A DNA stretch of 64,000 nt, from NCBI RefSeq assembly GCF_014635065.1, contig NZ_BMCG01000005.1, positions 124,001 to 188,000 on the forward strand, written 5' to 3'. The notes below the pieces were generated by a model. It did not search any database. It was given only the letters and a program-made list of their open reading frames with translations, and was not told where the DNA came from. Shown here piece by piece: positions 36,578 to 44,440 of the stretch. Position numbers and translations under genes: made by a program. Each line of letters begins with the position of its first letter. Position 1 is the stretch's first letter. This DNA comes from Oxalicibacterium flavum. Lineage in GTDB: Bacteria; Pseudomonadota; Gammaproteobacteria; Burkholderiales; Burkholderiaceae_D.

Positions 36578-37030
36578 ATGCAGAGACATGCAGGTATGGT
36601 GACGGCGACAGGATGGCTGTTGGCGATGAGCCTTGTCGGTCACTCGTTGGGCGCGCATGCGGCGGGCTTCTGTGAACGCATGCCGATGGACCCGGAATTT
36701 CCGGCGGGACTGAACGGCAGCTACGACATCGTTGGCAGGGATGTGCGCACCGGTCATGCTTACACCGGCACGCTCGCCCTCGATCATGGCAGGGAAGTCT
36801 ATACGCTCGCGCGCACCGTGCAAGGCAGGACCGTGCATGGAGAAGCGTGGATGGAGAGTTGCGGCGTCGACAGGATCAGGACGCTCGTCGTCCGCTACGA
36901 TGCCGAACCCGTGATCCGCATGGCATGCAGCCTGGGGGCCGATGGCGGCAACTATTATCGTGTGAGCTGCAGGACGGTCCAGGGCGGTAATGACAGTCCG
37001 GGGCTGGAAGCCTGGTACCAGCGACCATGA
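36578..37030 (+). CDS. Hypothetical secreted protein
   Basis: 150 aa, not recognised. A signal peptide (MQRHAGMVTATGWLLAMSLV, cut probably after GAHAA) is followed by a mature chain with four Cys residues (in GFCER, ESCG, MACS and VSCR), enough for two disulfides in the periplasm. Short alternating stretches such as GSYDIVGRDV and YTGTLALD suggest a beta-rich domain. It starts 4 nt after the SRPBCC gene, so it may be co-transcribed. Confidence 0.6.
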   Translation: MQRHAGMVTATGWLLAMSLVGHSLGAHAAGFCERMPMDPEFPAGLNGSYDIVGRDVRTGHAYTGTLALDHGREVYTLARTVQGRTVHGEAWMESCGVDRIRTLVVRYDAEPVIRMACSLGADGGNYYRVSCRTVQGGNDSPGLEAWYQRP

Positions 37031-37111
37031 CCGCATCGCATTCATCCATGGCCGTCGTCTCGTGTTGGCACCTGACGATGTGTTCCTTTTAATCCTTCCT
37101 CCTCTATTCGA

Positions 37112-37480
37112 ATGAACGCCATGAAAAATAGCCTGGCCGTGTTTGCATCCGCCGTCTGCCTGAGTGCATGCGGTGTGCCACAGAAAACCGACGTGCAGTC
37201 TGTCGTGCGTGTATTCCAGTCCTTCGGAACGACCCAATGCAGCGCTGCCGATGTCGATCTCGCGTCTGCCTTGCGCGGACTGAAGGATGCAGGCATCCGC
37301 GTGATCGATGCTTCCTGTGGCGTGGATGGCCTGATGCGTGTGGCGATGTGCGGCGCGGGAGACGGACGCATCGCCATCGCCGAGATCGACGCCGGCGACT
37401 TGCAGCGGGCGCAGGACCTGGGGTTTGCCTTGCTGAACAGCGCGCCGGAGGCGAAGGTTGTGCCATGCCGACAGCAATGA
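37112..37480 (+). CDS. Hypothetical lipoprotein
   Basis: About 122 aa; ATG at 37112 or 37121. The leader ends in CLSACGV, a lipobox with Cys as the lipid-anchored residue. Further Cys residues occur in TTQCSAAD, DASCGVD, VAMCGAGD and VVPCRQQ. The short mature domain shows a repeated alpha/beta pattern (RGLKDAGIRVIDASCGVDGLM). No family recognised. It follows the secreted protein gene by 81 nt. Confidence 0.55.
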   Translation: MNAMKNSLAVFASAVCLSACGVPQKTDVQSVVRVFQSFGTTQCSAADVDLASALRGLKDAGIRVIDASCGVDGLMRVAMCGAGDGRIAIAEIDAGDLQRAQDLGFALLNSAPEAKVVPCRQQ

Positions 37481-37579
37481 CAGTCGATCTTGCGGGCCTG
37501 ATGCGTTATGCTTCTGCCAAGCCGTCGGTCTGACTTACTCAGGGCAGGTGGATCCCACATTAACTCCAACCTCAAGAAC

Positions 37580-38041
37580 ATGAGAACTCTTGATACGAAA
37601 ATCCCTGCGCCGGTAGTCGCCCTCATCATCGGCATACTGACGAAGTGGTACGCGTATTCGGCCAGCATCCTGATCGACCCTACGCCGACCCGGATGCAGA
37701 TCGGCGTCGGCCTGGCTCAGATCAGTGGCGTGATTGCACTGGTGGCGATGGCCTGCTTCTGGCATGCGCGTACCACCATCAATCCGCTCGATCCGCGCCG
37801 CGCTTCGCAGCTGGTCACCAGCGGCATCTTCCGCTGGTCGCGCAATCCGATGTATCTGAGCCTGCTCCTGCTGCTGGTCGCCTATGCAATCAGGCTCGAT
37901 TCGTTCGCGGTCTGGATTGGGCCGATCGCCTTCGTGGCCTACGTGACCCGTTTCCAGATCCTTCCCGAGGAGCGCGTGCTTGCCGAGAAATTCGGCGACG
38001 CGTACGTGGCATACAAGGACAGGACGCGGCGCTGGATTTGA
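37580..38041 (+). CDS. Isoprenylcysteine/phospholipid methyltransferase-like membrane protein
   Basis: 153 aa with four hydrophobic helices. The C-terminal half has the ICMT/PEMT pattern SGIFRWSRNPMYLSLLLL and the ending PEERVLAEKFGDAYVAYKDR, which bind S-adenosylmethionine at the membrane interface. Bacterial members are mostly uncharacterised methyltransferases of lipids or small molecules. The ATG at 37580 is chosen because an upstream extension lacks homology. Confidence 0.78.
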   Translation: MRTLDTKIPAPVVALIIGILTKWYAYSASILIDPTPTRMQIGVGLAQISGVIALVAMACFWHARTTINPLDPRRASQLVTSGIFRWSRNPMYLSLLLLLVAYAIRLDSFAVWIGPIAFVAYVTRFQILPEERVLAEKFGDAYVAYKDRTRRWI

Positions 38042-38080
38042 TGACGTTCGGCCATCAGGAACACCAGGAATGCCATTCTT

Positions 38081-38398
38081 CTATTTTGCAAATTTGGTTT
38101 TTAGCTCCTTGAGCAAATCTTTTTGCTGTCTTGATGACAGGCGATAGGCAATGACCGCGATTTCGGCAATCTGGTCATTCTCTTCGTAAAAAAAGCTTGT
38201 TGGAACCTGCAGAACACGCGCCAGTTTTTGTGCAATTGTGTAATCCGCCTTGTGCACACCGAGTTCGTAGCGATTGATCCTGGTGCTTGCCACGAACTCG
38301 TCCAGACCGGCCTGAATTCCTAGCTGTTTTTGGGAAAGTCCCACAGAAAGTCTCGCTTCTTTCAACCTCTTTGCCAGAATGGCATTTGGATTGCTCAT
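38081..38398 (-). CDS. XRE-family helix-turn-helix regulator
   Basis: 105 aa. The HTH spans about residues 10-66: LKEARLSVGLSQKQLGIQAG, then the recognition helix EFVASTRINRYELG. The C-terminal tail is charged and may dimerise. It is divergent from the lipoprotein operon at 38604. The shared 205-nt gap contains two TACG-N5-CGTA palindromes, so it is likely the local repressor. This is inferred from arrangement. Composition here is AT-richer than the window average. Confidence 0.85.
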   Translation of the reverse strand: MSNPNAILAKRLKEARLSVGLSQKQLGIQAGLDEFVASTRINRYELGVHKADYTIAQKLARVLQVPTSFFYEENDQIAEIAVIAYRLSSRQQKDLLKELKTKFAK

Positions 38399-38419
38399 AT
38401 ATGCTCCGAAACATGGAGC

Positions 38420-38432
38420 TACGAGAATCGTA
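38420..38432. promoter_or_regulatory. Operator-like palindrome, copy 1 (TACG-N5-CGTA)
   Basis: TACGAGAATCGTA has its centre at 38426. It lies 22-34 nt upstream of the XRE start, where binding could repress the regulator itself. It shares TACG-N5-CGTA with copy 2, whose centre is 34 bp away. Confidence 0.6.
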
Positions 38433-38441
38433 ATTTTTGTC

Positions 38442-38470
38442 TTGTACAGATACTACGTATATCGTAGTAT
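38442..38470 (+). promoter_or_regulatory. Sigma-70-type promoter of the lipoprotein-DUF2628 operon
   Basis: TTGTAC (38442-38447) and TAGTAT (38465-38470) are spaced by 17 nt. Each matches 4 of 6 consensus bases. Copy 2 of the palindrome fills the spacer and reaches the -10, so a bound repressor would block RNA polymerase. Confidence 0.5.
38450..38470. promoter_or_regulatory. Operator-like palindrome, copy 2
   Basis: ATACTACG (38450-38457) and CGTAGTAT (38463-38470) are perfect 8-bp inverted arms around TATAT. The inner TACG-N5-CGTA equals that of copy 1. Confidence 0.65.
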
Positions 38471-38603
38471 TGTTTCGTTGTTGCAATTCCTGGGTGATTG
38501 TTTGTTGAGGAACTCTTCGGTCCAAACAGCCTGGGAACATTGGAGATTCCAATGGTGCGGAGTATGGCTGGTCATAGGTGTCCATGAACGCAAGAGGGGA
38601 GTA

Positions 38604-39029
38604 ATGAAATATATCGTCACGTTGGTATGCGTACTGCTGCTTACCGGCTGTGCCACCACTGCTGCGCCGAATTTTTTTAATGGCCACTACTATATGGCTG
38701 GAGATTCCAGTTGCGTGCGCGTTCGATCTCTTTCGTACCGGAGAGTCATGTGTATGGACAAGAAGGGAGTGGAAACTGGATACAGAGATGCAATGACGTA
38801 TGAGGAATTGCAGATGTATCAAATGCATGTCCAGAATCAGCAAATTCAGATGCAGCAACTTAACCAGCAGCTTCAGCAAACGGGGGAAGCTTGGCAGCGG
38901 GTTGGACAGCAAATCCAACAGGTGCCGCAATATACCGCGCCACAAGTCACGCCGATTACACCTCCTGGTGGATATCAGACCAGATGTATTCAGAATGGCA
39001 TCTACGTGAACTGCCGATCCAATTACTAG
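38604..39029 (+). CDS. Gln-rich lipoprotein of the XRE-linked module
   Basis: 141 aa with the ribosome site GAGGGGA before the ATG. The leader MKYIVTLVCVLLLTGC ends in the lipobox LTGC. After a short N-terminal domain with two Cys (SSCVRV and VMCMD), residues about 70-113 form a Gln/Met-rich coiled coil (QIQMQQLNQQLQQTGEAWQ). A Pro-rich linker leads to the C-terminal GYQTRCIQNGIYVNC. No family was recognised. It is the first gene of a run with the DUF2628 and TM2-like genes. Confidence 0.7.
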   Translation: MKYIVTLVCVLLLTGCATTAAPNFFNGHYYMAGDSSCVRVRSLSYRRVMCMDKKGVETGYRDAMTYEELQMYQMHVQNQQIQMQQLNQQLQQTGEAWQRVGQQIQQVPQYTAPQVTPITPPGGYQTRCIQNGIYVNCRSNY

Positions 39030-39083
39030 AAAATGAGCCGGGCCGCAATCCGCGGGCAACCATAGCGAAAATTGGAGATGTGA

Positions 39084-39494
39084 GTGACGTCTTTCAATGT
39101 ATATGAAGGAAGCGATAGTCAATTCAGGGTCATCAAGAACGGCTGGTCCTGGCCAGGATTTTTCTTTGGATCAGTTTGGGCTCTTTGCATGCAGCTATGG
39201 CTTGTCGGTTTACTGCTACTGCCTGTCGAGATTATTTTGCAGATGCTCATGTCTGCTACAGAGAGAGTTCAGCAAGATGCGTCTGGAAGCTATGCGCAGA
39301 CAACACGGATCATAGGCGGGCTAGTGGCGCTTGCAGCACTATCGGTACGCATAATATTTGGCGCATTTGGAAATGCATGGAAGCGAAAGCGGCTACTGAA
39401 AAACGGATATCAGCTAAAGAGAACTTTAGAAGCGCGCAGCAAGGAAGACGCTATTTCTATGGTTAAAGGAAGCCAGTCCCATCGCAGCGTTTAA
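39084..39494 (+). CDS. DUF2628 domain membrane protein
   Basis: 136 aa from a GTG with GGAG 6 nt upstream. The DUF2628 signature is FRVIKNGWSWPGFFFGSVWAL at residues 14-34, then two helices, and later NAWKRKRLLKNGYQLKRTLEARSKEDA. DUF2628 proteins are small bacterial inner-membrane proteins of unknown function. It is 54 nt after the lipoprotein gene. Its stop overlaps the next start by 1 nt (TAATG). Confidence 0.78.
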   Translation: MTSFNVYEGSDSQFRVIKNGWSWPGFFFGSVWALCMQLWLVGLLLLPVEIILQMLMSATERVQQDASGSYAQTTRIIGGLVALAALSVRIIFGAFGNAWKRKRLLKNGYQLKRTLEARSKEDAISMVKGSQSHRSV

Positions 39495-39967
39495 TGGTAA
39501 TAGGCAATCAAAAAAGAGATATGGTTGACCCAACAAAAATCTTGAAGGATCGTGCGGTCTTCGAGCGCAAGATTGATGAAGCAGCACATGAAATCGCTTT
39601 AGAAGAGTTTCGTACTGGCGCAGTTAGGAATGGCCTTATGGGAAAGGCGGTAATTGAGGCTGGTGGGAATGAGGACAAGGCGAAGGCCGTCTATCTGCAG
39701 CTTCTTGTCGCCTCAATTAAGGATGATATGTATATCGCACATCGGCTTGCTCAGCCTAAAGGAGACTCCGAAGTGCTTACACGGGCCATATGCAGCCTGT
39801 TTGTTCCTGGCCTCGGTCAATGGCTTCAACGGCGAAATAGTACGGCCATGTGGCATATTGGATTGGCCTTGGTTTCATGGACTCTTCTCTTGGGATGGAT
39901 TGTCCATCTCTGGTCCATGTTTGACGCGGCAAAGTATGAGAGAAATGCTCATAATCCATCGAGATGA
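39494..39967 (+). CDS. TM2-like membrane protein
   Basis: 157 aa if the overlapping ATG at 39494 is used; an ATG at 39521 with AAAGAGAT upstream would give 148 aa. The N-terminal 90 residues are soluble and helical. The C-terminal part has CSLFVPGLGQWLQ, like the PGLGQ turn of TM2 domains, between a short helix and the helix HIGLALVSWTLLLGWIVHLW. No precise family was recognised. It is the third gene of the XRE-linked module. Confidence 0.6.
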   Translation: MVIGNQKRDMVDPTKILKDRAVFERKIDEAAHEIALEEFRTGAVRNGLMGKAVIEAGGNEDKAKAVYLQLLVASIKDDMYIAHRLAQPKGDSEVLTRAICSLFVPGLGQWLQRRNSTAMWHIGLALVSWTLLLGWIVHLWSMFDAAKYERNAHNPSR

Positions 39968-40007
39968 ATGCCGACAATCGCGCAGTAAAAGAACAACGCG
40001 ATAGCCA

Positions 40008-40487
40008 TTAGAACAATTTTTCTATATCGCCTAGCAAACTTTGCGGCGTGGTCTGCGGCGCATAGCGCTTCACGACCTTTCCTTCTCGATCCACGAGGAA
40101 CTTGGTGAAGTTCCACTTGATTCCTTCGCTGCCAAGCAAGCCCGGTGCTTCGTGCTTGAGCCATTTGAACAGGGGATCGGCGTCCTTGCCGTTGACCTCG
40201 ATCTTGGCGAACAGCGGGAACGTCACGCCGTAATTGCGTTCGCAAAAGGTGCCGATGGCGTCGGCATCGCCCGGCTCCTGCCGGCCGAACTGGTTGCACG
40301 GAAAGCCGAGTACTTCAAAGCCCCGAGCTTGGAATTGCTGATGCAGTTCCTGCAGTTGCCGGTATTGCGGCGTGAAGCCGCATTCGCTGGCGGTATTGAC
40401 GATCAGCAGAACCTTGCCGCGATACTGCGACAGCGGCACCGGTGCGCCGGTCAGCGCGGTGGCGGTAAAGTCATACAGCGCGCTCAC
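40008..40487 (-). CDS. Glutathione peroxidase family protein
   Basis: 159 aa starting at a GTG that overlaps the pilU stop by 4 nt (GTGA). The thioredoxin-fold peroxidase has its peroxidatic Cys in NTASECGFTPQY, where animal enzymes have selenocysteine. The Gln is in FPCNQFG, and Trp and Asn are in KWNFTKFLVD, completing the tetrad. It likely reduces hydroperoxides with thioredoxin or glutathione in the cytoplasm. Coupling to pilU is odd but may be only gene packing. Confidence 0.9.
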   Translation of the reverse strand: MSALYDFTATALTGAPVPLSQYRGKVLLIVNTASECGFTPQYRQLQELHQQFQARGFEVLGFPCNQFGRQEPGDADAIGTFCERNYGVTFPLFAKIEVNGKDADPLFKWLKHEAPGLLGSEGIKWNFTKFLVDREGKVVKRYAPQTTPQSLLGDIEKLF

Positions 40488-41620
40488 ACGATCCCCAGAT
40501 GTTCGGTGCCCTTGGTCAGGTCGCGCGATTGCGCATCCTTGCCATGCAGCTTGATGGAAAGCCGCAGGTCGTTGACCGAATCGGCATTGCGCAGCGCATC
40601 CTCGTAGCTGATCTTGCCGGCCTCGTAGAGGTCGAACAGCGCCTGGTCGAAGGTCTGCATGCCGAGCTCGCGCGACTTCTTCATGATCTCCTTGATCTCG
40701 TGCACGTCGCCCTTGAAGATCAGGTCCGAGATCAGCGGCGAGTTCAGCATGATCTCCACGGCGACGCAGCGGCCCTTGGTGTCCTTGAGCGGAATCAGGC
40801 GCTGAGAGATCATGGCTTTCAGGTTCAGCGACAGATCCATCAGCAGTTGCTGGCGGCGTTCCTCGGGGAAGAAGTTGACGATACGGTCCAGCGCCTGGTT
40901 GGAACTGTTGGCGTGCATGGTCGCCAGGCACAGATGGCCGGTCTCGGCGAAGGCAATGGCGAAGTCCATCGTCTCGCGGTCGCGGATTTCACCGATGAAG
41001 ATCACGTCAGGCGCCTGGCGCAGCGTGTTCTTCAGTGCGATGCCCCAGTCTTCGGTATCGACGCCGATCTCGCGCTGGGTAATGACGCAGTTCTTGTGCG
41101 GATGCACGTACTCGACCGGGTCCTCGATCGTGATGATGTGGCCGTAGCTGTTTTCGTTGCGGTAGCCGAGCATGCCGGCCAGGGTCGTCGATTTGCCGGA
41201 ACCGGTGGCGCCGACCATGATGACGAGGCCGCGCTTGGTCATCACGATGTCCTTCAGCGTCTCGGGTACGCCGAGGTCTTCGAGTTTGGGAATCGTGGTC
41301 GTGATGGTCCGCAGCACCATGCCGACCTTGCCCTGCTGCACGAAGGCGGAGACGCGGAAGCGGCCGATATTGCCGGGGTTGATCGCGAAGTTGCATTCGC
41401 GCGTGGCTTCGAATTCGGCGGCCTGCTTGTCGCTCATGATGGCGCGCGCAAGCTCGATCGTGTGCTGCGCGGTCAGCGGCTGGTTCGACACCTGCGTCAT
41501 CTTGCCGTCGATCTTGAAGGCAGGCGGGAAGTCGGCCGTGATGAAAAGATCGGAGCCGTTCTTGCTGAGCATGAGGCGCAGCAGGTCGTACATGAATTTG
41601 GTGGCCTGGTCGCGTTCCAT
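40484..41620 (-). CDS. pilU: Type IV pilus retraction ATPase PilU
   Basis: 378 aa. Walker A is GATGSGKST at 137-145. The Asp box ITIEDPVEYVH and the His boxes around GHLCLATMHANSSNQALDR follow. The N-terminal MLSKNGSDLFITADFPP and the long C-terminal tail distinguish PilU from PilT. It supports PilT in pulling pili back for twitching and DNA uptake. It follows pilT by 33 nt and overlaps the peroxidase gene. Confidence 0.94.
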   Translation of the reverse strand: MERDQATKFMYDLLRLMLSKNGSDLFITADFPPAFKIDGKMTQVSNQPLTAQHTIELARAIMSDKQAAEFEATRECNFAINPGNIGRFRVSAFVQQGKVGMVLRTITTTIPKLEDLGVPETLKDIVMTKRGLVIMVGATGSGKSTTLAGMLGYRNENSYGHIITIEDPVEYVHPHKNCVITQREIGVDTEDWGIALKNTLRQAPDVIFIGEIRDRETMDFAIAFAETGHLCLATMHANSSNQALDRIVNFFPEERRQQLLMDLSLNLKAMISQRLIPLKDTKGRCVAVEIMLNSPLISDLIFKGDVHEIKEIMKKSRELGMQTFDQALFDLYEAGKISYEDALRNADSVNDLRLSIKLHGKDAQSRDLTKGTEHLGIV

Positions 41621-41653
41621 GCTGTTCCTCTTTCGGAGTGACTACGGCAGAAA

Positions 41654-42697
41654 TTATCCTGGGAAATTTTCCGGCGTCTTTGCCGCCGAGCGCGCGGTCG
41701 CACTCGAAATCACGTTGCGGCGCACCAGGTCGGTCAGGTTGCTGTCTAGCGTCTGCATGCCAACGTTGGCGCCGGTCTGGATCGCCGAATACATCTGCGC
41801 GATCTTTGCTTCGCGAATCAGGTTGCGGATAGCCGGTGTGCCGAGCATGATCTCGTGCGCGGCGACGCGGCCGCTGCCGTCCTTGGTCTTGAGCAGGGTT
41901 TGCGAGATGACGGCCTGCAGCGATTCCGACAGCATGGCGCGCACCATTTCCTTTTCATCGCCGGGAAAGACATCGATGATACGGTCGATGGTCTTGGCGG
42001 CCGACGAGGTGTGCAGCGTGCCGAACACGAGATGGCCGGTTTCCGCCGCCGACAGCGCGAGGCGGATGGTTTCGAGATCGCGCAGTTCGCCGACCAGCAC
42101 CACGTCCGGATCTTCGCGCAGCGCCGAGCGCAGAGCGTTCTCGAACGAGTGCGTGTGCGGGCCGACCTCGCGCTGATTGATCAGGCATTTCTTGGAATCG
42201 TGCACGAATTCGATCGGGTCCTCGATCGTCAGAATGTGCGCGTACTCGTTGTCATTGACGTGATTGACCATTGCCGCCAGCGTGGTCGACTTGCCGGAAC
42301 CGGTCGGGCCGGTCACCAGCACCAGTCCGCGCGGCTTGAGCGCCAGTTCCGCAAATATCTTGGGCGCGTTCAGTTCTTCGAGGCTGAGAATGCGGGACGG
42401 GATGGTGCGCAATACGGCGGCGGCGCCGCGATCCTGATTGAAGGCATTGACACGGAAGCGGGCAAGGCCGGGAATGGAGAAGGAGAAGTCAACCTCGAGG
42501 CGCTCCTCGTACGCCTTGCGCTGACCGTCGTTCATGATGTCGTAGATCATGCCGTGCACGTCCTTGTGCTCCATCGGCGGCAGATTGATGCGGCGTACAT
42601 CGCCATTGACGCGGATCATCGGCGGCAGGCCGGCGGACAGGTGCAGATCGGATGCCTTGTTCTTGACCGAGAAGGCGAGTAATTCGGAAATGTCCAT
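41654..42697 (-). CDS. pilT: Type IV pilus retraction ATPase PilT
   Basis: 347 aa hexameric motor. Walker A is GPTGSGKST at 130-138, with the Asp box LTIEDPIEFVH and GHLVFGTLHTSSAAKTIDR. The C-terminal AIRNLIREAKIAQMYS is the conserved AIRNLIRE motif needed for retraction. It lies upstream of pilU and divergent from yggS. The promoter was not identified with confidence. Confidence 0.96.
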   Translation of the reverse strand: MDISELLAFSVKNKASDLHLSAGLPPMIRVNGDVRRINLPPMEHKDVHGMIYDIMNDGQRKAYEERLEVDFSFSIPGLARFRVNAFNQDRGAAAVLRTIPSRILSLEELNAPKIFAELALKPRGLVLVTGPTGSGKSTTLAAMVNHVNDNEYAHILTIEDPIEFVHDSKKCLINQREVGPHTHSFENALRSALREDPDVVLVGELRDLETIRLALSAAETGHLVFGTLHTSSAAKTIDRIIDVFPGDEKEMVRAMLSESLQAVISQTLLKTKDGSGRVAAHEIMLGTPAIRNLIREAKIAQMYSAIQTGANVGMQTLDSNLTDLVRRNVISSATARSAAKTPENFPG

Positions 42698-42807
42698 TTA
42701 TAATCCCTGAGCCTGCCTGAATGAGAAAAATACCCACGAGGCGCCGTGATGAAGCAGGGCGGCCGAATTGCAAAATCGGAAAAATGTTGCCGTAAAGAAC
42801 TTTGATT

Positions 42808-43515
42808 ATGTCCGTAATTTCCCAGAACTTGCAAGCCGTGCGCCAACAAATCGCGGCGGTTGCAGACAAAGCGCAACGGCGTGCGGACGAGGTGACGCTG
42901 CTGGCCGTGTCCAAGACCTTCGGCGCGCAGGAGGTGCTGGCGGCGGCCGACACCGGGCAGCGTGCCTTCGGCGAGAACTATCTGCAGGAAGCGCTGGCGA
43001 AGATGACGGAGGTGCAGGCGGCGCGTCCCGACCTGGCGCTTGCCTGGCATTTCATCGGACCGATCCAGAGCAACAAGACGCGGCCCATCGCCGAGCATTT
43101 CGACTGGGTGCATTCGGTCGACCGCGAAAAGATCGCGCAGCGCCTGTCCGACCAGCGGCCCGCGCAGCTGCCGCCGCTCGACATCTGCCTGCAGGTCAAC
43201 ATTAGCGGCGAGCAGAGCAAGAGCGGCATGACGCCCGACGAGGCACTGGATGCCGCACCGCGCATCGCCGCGCTGCCGCGCATCCGCCTGCGCGGGCTGA
43301 TGGCGATCCCGGAACCGCAGGACGATCCCGCTTTGCAGCGCGCGCCGTTCCGGCAGTTGCGCGCGTTGTTCGATCGCCTGAACGAACAGGGCCTGCGGCT
43401 CGATACCCTGTCGATGGGCATGTCGGGCGATCTGGAAGCGGCGGTGGCGGAAGGCGCGACCATCGTCCGGATCGGCTCGGCCATTTTTGGAGCAAGAGAC
43501 TATGCAAAACAATAA
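42808..43515 (+). CDS. yggS: YggS/PLPBP family pyridoxal-phosphate homeostasis protein
   Basis: 235 aa alanine-racemase-like barrel. LLAVSKTFGAQEV holds the PLP lysine (K36). FGENYLQEAL, WHFIGPIQSNKTRPI and SMGMSGDLEAAVAEGATIVRIG are further family blocks. It buffers free PLP and affects amino-acid balance. It is upstream of proC with a 14-nt overlap, a linkage seen in many bacteria. The ATG at 42808 is preferred over the TTG 6 nt upstream. Confidence 0.93.
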   Translation: MSVISQNLQAVRQQIAAVADKAQRRADEVTLLAVSKTFGAQEVLAAADTGQRAFGENYLQEALAKMTEVQAARPDLALAWHFIGPIQSNKTRPIAEHFDWVHSVDREKIAQRLSDQRPAQLPPLDICLQVNISGEQSKSGMTPDEALDAAPRIAALPRIRLRGLMAIPEPQDDPALQRAPFRQLRALFDRLNEQGLRLDTLSMGMSGDLEAAVAEGATIVRIGSAIFGARDYAKQ

Positions 43516-44329
43516 TCTGAAGATCGGTTTCATCGGCGGCGGCAACATGGCGGCCGCGCTCATTGGCGGCCTCGCCGGCAAGCTGACGGCGGGCGCCAAC
43601 ATTCACGTCGTCGATCTGCATGCCGAGACGCTGCAGCGCCTGCAGCAGAAGTTCGGCGTGTCGACGGCACAGGCCATCGATGCGGCGGTGGCCGGCAGCG
43701 ACGTGATCGTGCTGGCGGTCAAGCCGCAGCAGATGAAGGAAGTGGCTGCGCAACTGGCGCCGCATGTCGGTTCGCAGCTGGTGCTGTCGATTGCCGCCGG
43801 CATCCGCGCGGCCGACCTGTCGCGCTGGCTCGGCGGCCATCAGGCCATCGTGCGCACCATGCCCAATACGCCGGCGCTGATCGGCAAGGGCGTGACCGGC
43901 ATGGTGGCGACGGCCGGCGTCAGCCAGGCGCAGCGCGCGGTTGCCGATGCGATCCTGCATGCGGTCGGCGAGACGGTATGGCTGGACGACGAAGCACTGA
44001 TCGATCCGGTCACCGCCGTGTCCGGCAGCGGTCCGGCCTACGTGTTCTATTTTCTCGAAGCGATGCAGCAGGCCGCGCAGGAAATGGGGTTGTCGGCCGA
44101 ACAGGGCAATGCGCTGGCGATCGCGACCTTCACCGGTGCAGCGCAACTGGCGGCACAGTCGAGCGATCCGGTGTCCGTGCTGCGCGAGCGCGTGACATCC
44201 AAGGGTGGTACCACTTACGCCGCGCTGACCAGCATGGAGGAAAGCGGCGTCAGGGAAGCGATCGTCAAGGCAATGAAGGCTGCGGCAGCAAGGGGAAGGG
44301 AATTGGGCGACGAGTTCGGAAAGGCCTGA
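43502..44329 (+). CDS. proC: Pyrroline-5-carboxylate reductase
   Basis: 275 aa. The N-terminal Rossmann motif is IGFIGGGNMAAALIGGL. The C-terminal dimer domain has AVSGSGPAYVFYFLEAM and VTSKGGTTYAAL, the ProC signature. It makes proline from pyrroline-5-carboxylate. The ATG at 43502 lies inside the end of yggS with GGAG 9 nt before it, which implies translational coupling. Confidence 0.95.
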   Translation: MQNNNLKIGFIGGGNMAAALIGGLAGKLTAGANIHVVDLHAETLQRLQQKFGVSTAQAIDAAVAGSDVIVLAVKPQQMKEVAAQLAPHVGSQLVLSIAAGIRAADLSRWLGGHQAIVRTMPNTPALIGKGVTGMVATAGVSQAQRAVADAILHAVGETVWLDDEALIDPVTAVSGSGPAYVFYFLEAMQQAAQEMGLSAEQGNALAIATFTGAAQLAAQSSDPVSVLRERVTSKGGTTYAALTSMEESGVREAIVKAMKAAAARGRELGDEFGKA

Positions 44330-44369
44330 GCAGGAAGCAGCGCAAACAATCCAGTCAGTCACTTCCAGA

Positions 44370-44405
44370 AAAAAGCCTTCTGAACGCAATGTCAGAAGGC
44401 TTTTT
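44370..44405. terminator. Terminator of proC
   Basis: AAAAAGCCTTCTGA (44370-44383) pairs perfectly with TCAGAAGGCTTTTT (44392-44405) around an 8-nt loop. The symmetric A and T ends let it work in both directions, also for the leftward RcnB-like gene. Confidence 0.85.
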
Positions 44406-44440
44406 GTACATGAATATTGGCGGCGACAAGGTCTCGCAGA

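Noticed and set aside
38379-38603. Longer form of the XRE-module lipoprotein starting at 38379
   Set aside because: The extension overlaps the divergent regulator and promoter. The ATG at 38604 has a good ribosome site and starts a lipoprotein signal.
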